Source: Reyranella sp. CPCC 100927 (GTDB taxonomy: Bacteria > Pseudomonadota > Alphaproteobacteria > Reyranellales > Reyranellaceae). Taken from it: a stretch of 64,000 nt of DNA. This document shows, piece by piece, positions 54,991 to 63,090 of the stretch. Within the stretch, counting starts at the first letter, position 1; each line of letters starts with the position of its first letter. The translations under genes were made by a program, and so were the position numbers. A model generated the notes under the pieces. That model was not told the DNA's origin. It searched no databases and worked only from the letters and a program-made list of their open reading frames with translations. The stretch lies in the NCBI RefSeq assembly GCF_007859315.1, contig NZ_VOHA01000008.1, positions 248,001 to 312,000 on the forward strand, written 5' to 3'.

Positions 54991-55737
54991 CTATCGGGCA
55001 ACGAGCAACCAGCCGCCTTGCACCAAATAGACGGTCGCGATCGCGGTAATCAGGCGACCTGACCAGAGGCGAAACTGCCTGTCGCTCATCGCCTCGAGGA
55101 TACGCCGGGACAACGTCGTGCCCAGCATCGATGCCGCGACCGCCACCGCGACCAGGATCGGATCGAGCCCGGCGGCGCCCGCCATCAAGCCGCCGAAATA
55201 GAGGAGCTTCAGCGCATGCCCCAGAACCTGCGCGACGGCTTTGGTGGCAACGACGCCGCGCCGATCGGTGCCCTTCGCCCCCAGAAAGAAGGTGTCCAGG
55301 AGCGGACCTGTCACACCGGTCAGCAGCATCAGCGACATGCAGATGACGCCATGGGCAAATCCGTGCGAGGCGCGGGCGGGATCGGGCTGCAGACCTGATG
55401 GCATCATCCGCGCCGCAAACGGCGTCAGACCAAGGCAGATCAAGGCCAGCGCTTTCTCCGGAACGAAGAAGACAGCCGACCACAGCATGACGGCGGCCAG
55501 GCATCCGAGCGCATAGAAGCCAAGAAGCCGCCAGACGACGTGCCGCCGCCACAGGATCGCTCGCCAACCGTTGGCAGACATCTGCGTGATGGCGTGCAAC
55601 GCCATGGCGGCGGGAAGCGGCATCAGCGCCAACAGTGCGCCGATCAGGATCAGTCCGCCGGCCATGCCAAAGATGCCGGAGAGAAAGGCCGTCGCCGTCA
55701 TCAGAACGACCAGGCCTGAAATTACTAGGGCTGACAT
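54991..55737 (-). CDS. TauE/SafE (TSUP) family permease
   Basis: A 248-residue protein with about eight hydrophobic helices and the TSUP motif FLSGIFGMAGGLILIGALLALMPLP near the N-terminus, repeated in weaker form as FFLGAKGTDRRGVVATKAVAQ in the second half. The family exports sulfite, organosulfonates or other small anions. It is divergent from the LysR gene across an 88-base gap with a LysR-type operator, so that regulator is likely to control it. Confidence 0.82.
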   Translation of the reverse strand: MSALVISGLVVLMTATAFLSGIFGMAGGLILIGALLALMPLPAAMALHAITQMSANGWRAILWRRHVVWRLLGFYALGCLAAVMLWSAVFFVPEKALALICLGLTPFAARMMPSGLQPDPARASHGFAHGVICMSLMLLTGVTGPLLDTFFLGAKGTDRRGVVATKAVAQVLGHALKLLYFGGLMAGAAGLDPILVAVAVAASMLGTTLSRRILEAMSDRQFRLWSGRLITAIATVYLVQGGWLLVAR

Positions 55738-55778
55738 CGCCGTCGACTACGGCTGAATAACAGTTGCTGCAAACAGAG

Positions 55779-55803
55779 AAACCTGGGAGTTAGCCTCAGG
55801 TTT
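55779..55803. promoter_or_regulatory. LysR-type operator candidate
   Basis: AAACCTG at 55779-55785 and its exact inverse CAGGTTT at 55797-55803 are spaced by 11 bases, giving the T-N11-A form of LysR-type operators. It is centred 35 bases before the LysR start and 54 bases from the TSUP start, in the only gap between the divergent genes. Confidence 0.6.
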
Positions 55804-55825
55804 TCTGGGTCTTTGGGAGTGCCGT

Positions 55826-56743
55826 ATGCCCGTGATGCGACGATCCCTTCCCTCTCTCAATGCGCTGCGGGCCTTCGAGGCCGCCGCCCGGCACGTGAGC
55901 TTCACCGCGGCCGCCGAGGAACTGCACGTCTCGCAGGCGGCCGTCAGTCGATTTGTGCGCCTGCTGGAGGAAAGCCTGGGCATCGCTTTGTTTCAACGTC
56001 GGCCGAACGGCCTGACCTTGACCGATGCCGGGCAGTTTCTGGCCACCGGCACCAGCCATGCGCTGGACCGTATCGAGGAACTGGTGCGCAATACGCAGGA
56101 GCGGGGACAGTCCAGTCAGGTCCTGACGGTGGGCGTCGGGCCGACACTGGCGACGCGTTGGCTGATCCCGCGGCTCGGGCGCTTCACCCTGGCCCATCCG
56201 AGCATCGAGATCCGGGTGGCGACGGGCGGCGCCGTCGCACCCTTCAACGAGGAGTGGACCTGCGCCATCAGGCTCGGGCAAGAGCCGTGGCCAGGCTTTA
56301 CCGCCGAACGGCTCTTCACGGCCGATCTGGTGCTGGTCTGTGCGCCCCGCGTCGCCAGGCGTCTGCACAGCCCGTCAGACCTTGCCGGCGTTCCACTCCT
56401 GCGCGTGCGTCACGCCCTGACCGACTGGCCGCGATGGTCGGCCGCGGCGGACCTGCAAGATCCGCTGCCGGCGCAACGACAGGGCGGACCCCTGTTCGAT
56501 ACCTACGGCCTGGCGCTCCAGGCGGCGGCCGACGGCCTCGGCGCGGCGCTTGCCATGAAGGCCTATGTCGAGGCCGACATGGCGGTGGGCCGTCTGGTCG
56601 CGCCGTTCCCGATCACGGTTCCGAAAGGCGATGCCTGGTATCTCATTCACAGGCCCGGCAAGGCGGGCGACTCGAGCCTTCAGGCCTTCGGCTCCTGGTT
56701 GAAGGACGAGATTGCCGTCGCGGCGGCGCCCTCGGACCGATGA
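55826..56743 (+). CDS. LysR-family transcriptional regulator (GcvA-like)
   Basis: A 305-residue regulator. The winged helix-turn-helix (residues 8-66) begins LPSLNALRAFEAAARHVSFTAAA, typical of the GcvA branch. The inducer domain follows from about 95, with two lobes. It probably activates or represses the divergent TSUP gene and itself through the operator in between. The inducer is unknown. The start has GGGAGTGCC upstream, a modest ribosome site. Confidence 0.9.
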   Translation: MPVMRRSLPSLNALRAFEAAARHVSFTAAAEELHVSQAAVSRFVRLLEESLGIALFQRRPNGLTLTDAGQFLATGTSHALDRIEELVRNTQERGQSSQVLTVGVGPTLATRWLIPRLGRFTLAHPSIEIRVATGGAVAPFNEEWTCAIRLGQEPWPGFTAERLFTADLVLVCAPRVARRLHSPSDLAGVPLLRVRHALTDWPRWSAAADLQDPLPAQRQGGPLFDTYGLALQAAADGLGAALAMKAYVEADMAVGRLVAPFPITVPKGDAWYLIHRPGKAGDSSLQAFGSWLKDEIAVAAAPSDR

Positions 56744-56748
56744 ATATC

Positions 56749-56760
56749 GTGCATATGCAC
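56749..56760. promoter_or_regulatory. 12-base perfect palindrome upstream of the thiolase gene
   Basis: GTGCATATGCAC at 56749-56760 reads the same on both strands and starts six bases after the LysR stop, 89 bases before the thiolase start. Could be an operator for thiolase expression or chance; no other support. Confidence 0.25.
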
Positions 56761-56849
56761 TATTCCACAGGACGAGGGCTGCGGCATCGACGGCACCGGT
56801 CGGCTGGCCTACATTTGTTGCAGCGCACACCTTCCTCCAGGAGGCATTC

Positions 56850-58016
56850 ATGACCGCATGTATCGTCGGCTGGTCCCATTCTAAATTCGGCAAACTGGAC
56901 GGCGAGACCAGCGAGTCGCTGGTCGTGAAGGTGGCGTCCGAGGCCATCGCCCATGCCGGCATCGAGCCGCGCGATGTCGACGTCATCTACGTCGGCAACA
57001 TGAACGGCGGCTTCGTGAAGCAGGAGTTCCACTCCTCGCTACCCCTGCAGGCGCATCCCGACCTGCGCTTCAAGCCCTCGACCCGCGTCGAGAACGCCTG
57101 CGCCACCGGGTCGGCCGCCATCCACATGGGCCTGAACAGCCTGGCCGCCAAGAAAGCGCGTTTCGTGCTGGTGGTCGGCGTCGAGAAGATGACCGAGCTC
57201 AACAGCGCCCAGGCCGGCGACGTGCTGATCAAGGCGTCCTACGTTGCCGAGGAAGCCGAGATCGAAGCGGGTTTCGCTGGCATCTTCGGCAAGATCACGG
57301 CGGCCTACTTCCAGCGCTATGGCGACAAGTCCGACGCGTTGGCGCGCATCGCGGTCAAGGCGCACAAGAACGGCGCCAAGAATCCCTACGCCCATTTCCA
57401 GAAGGAATTCGAGTACGGCTTTTGCCGCAACCCGTCCGACAAGAATCCGTTCGTGGCCGGCCCGCTGAAGCGCACCGACTGCTCGCCGGTCACCGACGGC
57501 GCCGCCGCCGTGATCCTGGCCGACACCGACACGGCATTGGGCATGAAACAGGCGATCGCCTTTCGCGCCGCCGAACACGTCAACGACTTCCTGCCGATGT
57601 CCAAGCGCGACATCATCCAGTTCGACGGCCCGACCTTGGCCTGGAAGCGCGCACTGGAGCAGGCGCGGCTGGATCTGCTCGACCTCAGCTTCGTGGAAAC
57701 CCACGACTGCTTCACCTCGGCCGAGCTGATCGAATATGAAGCCATGGGCCTGGCGCCACGCGGCCAGGGCGAGCGCGCCATCCTCGACGGCTGGGTCGAG
57801 CGCGACGGCAAGCTGCCGGTCAACGTCTCGGGGGGCCTGAAGGCCAAGGGCCATCCCGTCGGCGCCACCGGTGTCTCGATGCACGTGATGGGCTGTCTGC
57901 AGCTTTCGGGCACCGCCGGCACCATGCAGCTGGCGTGGCCGAAACTGGCCGGCATCTTCAACATGGGCGGCGCCGCCGTCGCCAACTACGTCAGCATCCT
58001 CGAACCGGTGAAGTAA
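56850..58016 (+). CDS. Thiolase-family protein (acetyl-CoA acetyltransferase / SCP-x like)
   Basis: A 388-residue thiolase. The nucleophile Cys84 is in VENACATGSAA, and the C-terminal active site uses GGLKAKGHPVGATG (His335). HDCFTSAE before it matches the lipid-transfer/SCP-x branch, rather than the NEAFA block of biosynthetic thiolases. It should cleave or condense acyl-CoA. CAGGAGG gives a strong ribosome site for the ATG at 56850. Alone on its strand and followed by a palindrome and the foreign ParB-like gene. Confidence 0.9.
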   Translation: MTACIVGWSHSKFGKLDGETSESLVVKVASEAIAHAGIEPRDVDVIYVGNMNGGFVKQEFHSSLPLQAHPDLRFKPSTRVENACATGSAAIHMGLNSLAAKKARFVLVVGVEKMTELNSAQAGDVLIKASYVAEEAEIEAGFAGIFGKITAAYFQRYGDKSDALARIAVKAHKNGAKNPYAHFQKEFEYGFCRNPSDKNPFVAGPLKRTDCSPVTDGAAAVILADTDTALGMKQAIAFRAAEHVNDFLPMSKRDIIQFDGPTLAWKRALEQARLDLLDLSFVETHDCFTSAELIEYEAMGLAPRGQGERAILDGWVERDGKLPVNVSGGLKAKGHPVGATGVSMHVMGCLQLSGTAGTMQLAWPKLAGIFNMGGAAVANYVSILEPVK

Positions 58017-58036
58017 CGGTCTCGCTGTCGTTGAGC

Positions 58037-58052
58037 CGAAAAGGCCTTTTCG
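58037..58052. terminator. 16-base perfect palindrome after the thiolase gene
   Basis: CGAAAAGGCCTTTTCG at 58037-58052 is a perfect two-fold palindrome 21 bases past the thiolase stop. The A-run and T-run around a GC core resemble a bidirectional terminator. It also marks the edge of the AT-richer segment. Confidence 0.4.
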
Positions 58053-58078
58053 TGACAAGTAGTCGCTAGCTCGATGAA

Positions 58079-58115
58079 ACTGGGGTGAGGCGCCCAAATG
58101 ACACCTCACCCCAGT
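58079..58115 (-). terminator. Stem-loop after the ParB-like gene
   Basis: A 12-base perfect stem, 58079-58090 with 58104-58115 (ACTGGGGTGAGG and its inverse), and a 13-base loop lie just past the stop at 58119. Only a short T-rich tail follows, so the terminator call is tentative. Confidence 0.5.
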
Positions 58116-58118
58116 GAG

Positions 58119-58967
58119 CTACGCGGCTCTCATTTCAGAATTTTGATCCAGTTTTTCCGTCAAAAATTTTCGGATGATGTTGATCATCATTTTCTTGGCC
58201 GTGCCGGGAAAAATCTGATCTCTTCCAGCAGCTATTTCGTCCCACGCTTCTGCGAACTTGAAGTCATCCATACTCCGCAGCAGTGCTTCCCCGGAATCTC
58301 TCCATGTTGGAGCTTCGTGAAGAACTTCGCATAATGCTTCAATGATCGTCGATCTTGCGAATCCAGCATTACCATCGGCCGTTTGAGTAATGCACTGAAG
58401 TGCCGTGATCAGCGTGTCACGCCCGTACTTGATCAAACACCGAGAAAGAGCACCAACCGCCTGGGTTTGGCCGGGCTTTAGTTGTGATTGAACTAGGTTG
58501 TGGCGAATGACCTCAATTCCAGCGATCGCACAAACCTCAGATAACTGTACTGCTTGGAGATCCCCAGCTGCAACTTTTGCATGATAAAGCTGCTGAGCAG
58601 TCGTCTTTGTGACGTTTCCATTCACAGCTGCATACGCCGCAGCTTGTTTTGAACGATCCGCCTGGACTACCTGACAAGGCACTTGCTCGAGCCCCCGTAA
58701 CATCGCGGCCGTGGTTCTGTGCTGGCCATCAACAATAGCGAACTGTCCGCCCTCCAAGGGAGCGACGATGACAGGAGCAAACTTCGACCAATCAAAATTT
58801 TCGGCAATTTGATTGATATTCTCAGCGCCGCGCTTGCTAATTTGGCGTTGATACGTCGTATCAACAACGAGTCTGTTTATCTCGATCCAGTCTAGGAATG
58901 GAGCAGGGCCCGGCGAGAAGTCGGATTGAGGGTTAGCAAAGCGCTTCGTAGTGAGCGAGGTGTACAT
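58119..58967 (-). CDS. ParB/Srx-fold (DGQHR-type) protein, probably acquired
   Basis: A 282-residue protein. Residues 25-115 form a ParB N-terminal-like domain: WIEINRLVVDTTYQR, FAPVIVAPLEGGQFAIVDGQHRTTAAM (ParB-type box with the DGQHR variant), then a helical part (residues 120-280). Similar DGQHR proteins occur in phages, plasmids and DNA-modification islands, where the fold can bind nucleotide or nick DNA. There is no ParA next to it, so chromosome partition is unlikely. The base composition and codon use (many AAA, TTT, GAT codons) are clearly AT-richer than all neighbours, a sign of recent transfer. GGAGGAAA precedes the ATG. Confidence 0.7.
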   Translation of the reverse strand: MYTSLTTKRFANPQSDFSPGPAPFLDWIEINRLVVDTTYQRQISKRGAENINQIAENFDWSKFAPVIVAPLEGGQFAIVDGQHRTTAAMLRGLEQVPCQVVQADRSKQAAAYAAVNGNVTKTTAQQLYHAKVAAGDLQAVQLSEVCAIAGIEVIRHNLVQSQLKPGQTQAVGALSRCLIKYGRDTLITALQCITQTADGNAGFARSTIIEALCEVLHEAPTWRDSGEALLRSMDDFKFAEAWDEIAAGRDQIFPGTAKKMMINIIRKFLTEKLDQNSEMRAA

Positions 58968-58985
58968 AGTTTTCCTCCTTTAGGC

Positions 58986-59001
58986 GTGCAGTAATCTGCA
59001 C
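58986..59001. promoter_or_regulatory. Operator-like palindrome before the ParB-like gene
   Basis: GTGCAG, four bases, CTGCAC (58986-59001) is a perfect inverted repeat 19 bases upstream of the ParB-like start and adjacent to its ribosome site. A repressor or the ParB-like protein itself could bind here. Confidence 0.35.
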
Positions 59002-59104
59002 AACCACCAAGGAAGGCTCGCAGTGTGACAGTTCCGTTGGGCATAGCCTACACAAGGGTGTCGGCTCTTCATCGAAGGTGGAATAACACCAGTTAGTTGA
59101 CGGC

Positions 59105-59707
59105 CTACTGCGCTCGCAGGTCGTAGCGCATGATCGGGCGCGCCGGGATATGGCGCGCCACGACCTTGAAACCGGCACGGGCGAACGTCGAGGCGTAGCC
59201 GGTGCCCGACGCACTGGGCGACTTGTCGGCATCGAACGGGTAGGCCTCCAGCGCCGCCGCCCTGGCGCGCCGTGCTGCCTTCAGTGCCGCCGCGATCAAT
59301 GCCGTCGTGACACCGCGTCGACGATAGCCGATGCGGATGTAGAAACAGGACAGCGACCACACCGGCACGTCGTCGACGCGCCGGAGCCGCCATTCGCGGT
59401 CAAGCCAGGGCAGGGCATCGCGCGGCGTCAGCTGGCACCAGCCCACGACCACATCACCCGCGAACGCCAACAGGCCCGGCGGCGGTCCTGTCCTGACGAC
59501 ATCGCGGAATGCCGCCTTGTTTCTGTCGCGCGGCGTTCGGCGGTAGGCGCTGCCGATGCGCCAGTACATGCACCAGCATCCGTTGCAGGCACCTTTCTCG
59601 CCGAACAGATCCTCCAGCGCCGGCCACAGGTCGGGCGTGAGCGGGCGGACCGTGATTTTCGTGGTACTTTTACGAGCGCCGATGGACGGCCGCGACGGTG
59701 AACGCAT
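59105..59707 (-). CDS. GNAT-family N-acetyltransferase
   Basis: About 200 residues. The start of the fold is ITVRPLTPDLWPALEDLFGEKGACNGCWCMYW, with a Cys-rich segment (GACNGCWCM), then VVVGWCQLTPRD and the acetyl-CoA loop FYIRIGYRRRGVTTALI; it ends MRYDLRAQ. The Cys-rich N-terminal block is shared by a GNAT subgroup of unknown substrate. The start used, 59707, overlaps the start of the divergent hydrolase gene; a codon nearer the conserved ITVRPL would be preferred by homology but no standard start lies there. Confidence 0.72.
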   Translation of the reverse strand: MRSPSRPSIGARKSTTKITVRPLTPDLWPALEDLFGEKGACNGCWCMYWRIGSAYRRTPRDRNKAAFRDVVRTGPPPGLLAFAGDVVVGWCQLTPRDALPWLDREWRLRRVDDVPVWSLSCFYIRIGYRRRGVTTALIAAALKAARRARAAALEAYPFDADKSPSASGTGYASTFARAGFKVVARHIPARPIMRYDLRAQ

Positions 59708-60923
59708 GCGCATCTTGGCCACGCTTGTCCTGCTGATCGCAACCGGGCTCATAACCCCCTCACGCGCTGCACCGGACGAGGAAGGATACGGCAAATCGCA
59801 AGGCTATTCTCCCGGGACGACCACCACCTGGTGGCGTCAGCCTCATCTCGTCGGTGCCTTGAGCCGAATGGACACGCTGTTCGACTTTCATCGCGTTGCC
59901 CCGGCATCGACGCCACGGCCCCTCGGTCGAGCAACCCAAGCGCCCGACATCCGCTACAGCTTCAACAACGAGCAGCGTGACCTGCAACGCTACCTCGGTA
60001 CGAATCCGACGACCGGCCTGCTGATCCTCAAGGACGACCGGATCGTGTTCGAAGCCTACCAGTACGACCGAACCGAACGCGACCGCCTGACGTCGTTCTC
60101 GATGGCCAAGACGATCACATCAATGCTGATGGGCATTGCCGTGCGCGACGGCGCGATCCGCTCGATCGACGATCGTGCCGAAACCTACGTGCCCGGGCTC
60201 AAGGGCACCGCCTATGGCGAGACGCCGATCCGGCACCTGCTCACGATGTCCTCGGGCGTTGCCTTTAGCGAAGACTATAGCGGGCAGGACGACATCACGC
60301 GCCTATGGGTCGCCACGCTGATGAAGTCCGGTCCCGGCGGCCCCGGCGCTGTCAGCCAGTTCAACACCCGGGCCCGGCCGCCCGGCGAGAAATTCTATTA
60401 CGCCTCGGCCGAGACGCAGGTGCTGGGGCTGGTGCTGCGCGCCGCCACGCGCACACCGGTCGCCGATTATCTCGCCGCCAAGCTCTGGCAGCCGATGGGC
60501 GCCGAGGCCGAGGCGACCTGGAACATCGACGCATCGGGCCAGGAGGCGACCTATTGCTGCTTCAACGCGCGGCTGCGCGACTACGGCCGGCTGGGGTTGC
60601 TGCTGGCGCACGATGGCCTGCGCGATGGCCGGGAGATCATTCCACGCGACTGGTTGCTGGCGGCCACCACCGTCAACGACAGTGCGCCCCACCTCAAGCC
60701 GGGCACGGCGACGCGGTTCTATGGCTACGGCTACCAGACCTGGCTGCTGCCCGATGCCGACCGCCAGTTCGCACTGCTGGGCGTGCGCGGCCAGACCATC
60801 TTCGTGCACCCCCGGTCCAAGCTGGTGCTGGTGCACACGGCGGTGCGGCGCCAATCGCGTGATCCCGGCGGCGCCGAAACCGTGGCGTTGTGGCGGGCGC
60901 TGGTGCAGACACTGGGAAACTGA
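59706..60923 (+). CDS. Exported beta-lactamase-family serine hydrolase
   Basis: A 405-residue exported protein, signal in residues 2-22 (LATLVLLIATGLITPSRAAP). The class C beta-lactamase/DD-peptidase fold shows the catalytic SMAK at about Ser132-Lys135, a YYASAETQ block in place of Tyr-x-Asn, and a C-terminal block near LVHTAVRRQS instead of the usual KTG. Such proteins are often esterases or D-aminopeptidases rather than beta-lactamases. GGTGA upstream supports the ATG. The first bases overlap the start codon of the divergent GNAT gene. No AmpR-type regulator is next to it, so antibiotic resistance should not be assumed. Confidence 0.85.
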   Translation: MRILATLVLLIATGLITPSRAAPDEEGYGKSQGYSPGTTTTWWRQPHLVGALSRMDTLFDFHRVAPASTPRPLGRATQAPDIRYSFNNEQRDLQRYLGTNPTTGLLILKDDRIVFEAYQYDRTERDRLTSFSMAKTITSMLMGIAVRDGAIRSIDDRAETYVPGLKGTAYGETPIRHLLTMSSGVAFSEDYSGQDDITRLWVATLMKSGPGGPGAVSQFNTRARPPGEKFYYASAETQVLGLVLRAATRTPVADYLAAKLWQPMGAEAEATWNIDASGQEATYCCFNARLRDYGRLGLLLAHDGLRDGREIIPRDWLLAATTVNDSAPHLKPGTATRFYGYGYQTWLLPDADRQFALLGVRGQTIFVHPRSKLVLVHTAVRRQSRDPGGAETVALWRALVQTLGN

Positions 60924-61754
60924 CTACGCCCGATAGAACGGCCGATCACCGCACACCGTCACGCGGTGACCATAGCGGCGGTGCGGATAGTAATCGAACA
61001 GCGCATGGTGCTGAGCGCAGCGATTGTCCCAGAAGGCGATGGACTTCGCCCGCCAGTGGAAACGGCAATGGAACTCCGGCGTCTCGACATGCCGATACAG
61101 ATACTCCAGCAGGGCAGCGCTTTCCGGTCGCGGCAGGCCGACGATGCGGGTCGTGAAACCGCGGTTGACGAACAGCGCCTTGCGGCCGGTGACTGGATGC
61201 GTGCGGATCACCGGATGCTCGTTGCGCGGCAGCACCTTGTCGGTGCGGTCGCCATAGGCACCGCCGAACACATGGAAGCTGTCGTGGATCGCCGTCAGTC
61301 CTTCGAGGTGCGCTTTCATGCGATCCGATAGCGAGTCGTAGGCGGCGTACATGTTGGAGAACAGGGTGTCGCCGCCGCCGGTCGGCGGCACTTCCGTCAG
61401 GTAAAGGATGCTGCCCATCGGCGGCTCGGCCTCGAACGACACGTCCGAGTGCCACTCCTCGCCGGCCACGCGCTTTGATTTCTCGTCGGCCGCGATCACC
61501 AGGATCTCGGGATGGCCTTCGACCGTGCGACCCGACGCGGGATGGACGTGGAGCTTGCCGAATCGACGGCCGAAATCCTTGTGCTGATCCGGCGTGATCT
61601 CCTGGTCGCGGAAGAAGATCACCAGGTTCTCCGCCAGCGCGTCGTGGATCTCCTGGAACTGCTGATTGCCCAACGGCCGCGACAGATCGACCCCGCCGAT
61701 CTCGGCGCCGATGACCGGGTTGAGCTTGCGTACCTCTATCGTCTGGTAGGCCAT
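60924..61754 (-). CDS. TauD/TfdA-family Fe(II)/2-oxoglutarate dioxygenase
   Basis: A 276-residue oxygenase. The iron triad is in WHSD (His102, Asp104) and NRCAQHHA (His249); Arg264 in GHRVTV should bind 2-oxoglutarate. It starts with MAYQTIEVRKLNPVIGAEIGGVDLSRP, usual for TauD/TfdA proteins that hydroxylate sulfonates or aryloxyacids. GGAGG upstream of the ATG is good. The divergent IclR gene probably controls it. The substrate is not shown. Confidence 0.9.
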   Translation of the reverse strand: MAYQTIEVRKLNPVIGAEIGGVDLSRPLGNQQFQEIHDALAENLVIFFRDQEITPDQHKDFGRRFGKLHVHPASGRTVEGHPEILVIAADEKSKRVAGEEWHSDVSFEAEPPMGSILYLTEVPPTGGGDTLFSNMYAAYDSLSDRMKAHLEGLTAIHDSFHVFGGAYGDRTDKVLPRNEHPVIRTHPVTGRKALFVNRGFTTRIVGLPRPESAALLEYLYRHVETPEFHCRFHWRAKSIAFWDNRCAQHHALFDYYPHRRYGHRVTVCGDRPFYRA

Positions 61755-61858
61755 GTGCGTTCCTCCCGCATCCGTTTGTCGCCCGTACTGTCGCACCGGC
61801 AAGGGTGACAGCGGAGGGGATTCTTGCCAGATTCCGTGACACGGAATCCGGAGGCGAG

Positions 61859-62767
61859 ATGCGCCCTACCCGCGACGACGACGCGATCGGACCCGTCACG
61901 CGCGCCCTGACGGTGCTCGAGGCGTTGAACCGACGCCCCTGCACGTCGTTGCAGGTTCTCAACAACGAGACCGGCCTGCCGAAGGCGACACTGGTGCGCC
62001 TGCTCAACGCCCTGCGCGCCGCCGGCTACGCCGAGCAGATATCGTCGTCGCTGGGCTATCGCGTCACGGCGCGGGTCGCCGAACTCGCGGCCGGGTTTCG
62101 CTTTCGCGATCGCGTCGTTGATGCGGCCATGCTGCCCATGCAACGATTCACGCGCCAGCACCGTTGGCCGCTCTATCTCGCGACCCTCGAAGGCGGCACC
62201 ATCCAGGTTCGCTACAGCACGATCGCCGACAGTCCCTTGTCGACCGAGCCGGCGGCGTTCAACAGATCGTTCCCCATCCTCCCCAGCGCCATGGGCCGCG
62301 TCTACCTCGCCTTCTGCCCCGACGTGGAACGATCGATGATCCTGCGCGCGCTCGCCACATCGCGCCGCGCCGAGAACCGGCCGGCCCGCGATCGCAAGCG
62401 GCTGCTGGTGGCCCTGCGCGACATCCGCCAGCAGGGCTACGCCATCACGCCGCCCAACCGCAGCCGGTATCTCGGGCTTGCCGTACCGGTCATGCGTGAC
62501 GACGACGTCCTGGCCTGCCTGTCGCTGCGCTTCCTGCGCCGGGCACTCTCCCTGCCGGAGGCGGTGGATCGCTATCTGGGCGACCTCCGCCGCACGGCGC
62601 TTGGCATCGGCCAGGCGATCGACGCGCCGCCGCCCCTCACCCGAACGGCGGCAGTTCGGGATGGCGCGGCAGGCCGTCCGCGAACTGCATCCACGGCAGG
62701 CGCCGCGACTCCCAGTAATGCAGTGCCGGCGGCATCGTCTCGGGTTGATCGAGACTCCCGATGGTGA
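61859..62767 (+). CDS. IclR-family transcriptional regulator with unusual C-terminal tail
   Basis: A 302-residue regulator. The helix-turn-helix (residues 10-75) shows PVTRALTVLEALNRRP and GLPKATLVRLLNALRAAGYAE, then the ligand domain with ILPSAMGRVYLAFCPD and LGLAVPVMRDDDVLACLSLRFL. The fold ends near residue 258. The last 44 residues (TRTAAVRDGAAGRP and on) are low-complexity and lie on the opposite strand of the GFA gene, so they may be read-through after loss of an earlier stop. GGAGG precedes the ATG at 61859; an earlier in-frame start at 61805 is less likely. Divergent from the dioxygenase gene. Confidence 0.85.
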   Translation: MRPTRDDDAIGPVTRALTVLEALNRRPCTSLQVLNNETGLPKATLVRLLNALRAAGYAEQISSSLGYRVTARVAELAAGFRFRDRVVDAAMLPMQRFTRQHRWPLYLATLEGGTIQVRYSTIADSPLSTEPAAFNRSFPILPSAMGRVYLAFCPDVERSMILRALATSRRAENRPARDRKRLLVALRDIRQQGYAITPPNRSRYLGLAVPVMRDDDVLACLSLRFLRRALSLPEAVDRYLGDLRRTALGIGQAIDAPPPLTRTAAVRDGAAGRPRTASTAGAATPSNAVPAASSRVDRDSRW

Positions 62768-63047
62768 TGTCGATCAGGCCGGGGATGAAGGAAGCCGTGA
62801 AGCAGATCTGGGTGCCGCAGACCGGGCAGAAACCACGCTTGGCGTCCGGTGACGACGCGTAGTGCGCCAGCCGATCGGTCATGAAGCTGACCTGCCCCTC
62901 CTGGAACATCGCCCAGGCGACGGTCGGCGCCGCGTGCGCGCGGCGACACATCGAACAATGGCACAAGGCGGCCATCATCGGCTCGCCGGTGATCCGGTAC
63001 CGGACGGCACCGCACTGGCAACCGCCCTCGCGTTGCTGGTCAGCCAT
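62637..63047 (-). CDS. GFA-family (glutathione-dependent formaldehyde-activating-like) zinc protein
   Basis: A 136-residue protein with the GFA ligand pattern: GGCQCGAVRY (Cys10, Cys12), ALCHCSMCRR (Cys29, Cys31, Cys34), and FCPVCGTQI. These cysteines bind zinc. The family includes the enzyme that joins formaldehyde to glutathione, but most members are of unknown use. Its last 131 bases overlap the 3' end of the convergent IclR gene. GGAGGC upstream of the ATG is a good ribosome site. The divergent TetR gene probably regulates it. Confidence 0.88.
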   Translation of the reverse strand: MADQQREGGCQCGAVRYRITGEPMMAALCHCSMCRRAHAAPTVAWAMFQEGQVSFMTDRLAHYASSPDAKRGFCPVCGTQICFTASFIPGLIDITIGSLDQPETMPPALHYWESRRLPWMQFADGLPRHPELPPFG

Positions 63048-63077
63048 GACTGCCTCCTGTAGGATACCGCATAATAG

Positions 63078-63090
63078 ATACAGGCTGTAT
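63078..63090. promoter_or_regulatory. TetR-type operator candidate
   Basis: ATACAG, one base, CTGTAT at 63078-63090 is a perfect palindrome ending two bases before the ATG of the TetR-family gene. A CATAAT box at 63070-63075 just ahead could be its -10. The gap to the divergent GFA gene is only 45 bases. Position and symmetry fit autoregulation and control of GFA by the TetR protein. Confidence 0.6.

Noticed and set aside
58119-58967. ParB-like gene as chromosome partition ParB
   Set aside because: No ParA neighbour, no parS-like sites, and a DGQHR-type box rather than the classical ParB box.
59706-60923. Serine hydrolase as an antibiotic-resistance beta-lactamase
   Set aside because: Only the SxxK motif is clear; the second and third motifs differ and no resistance context is present.
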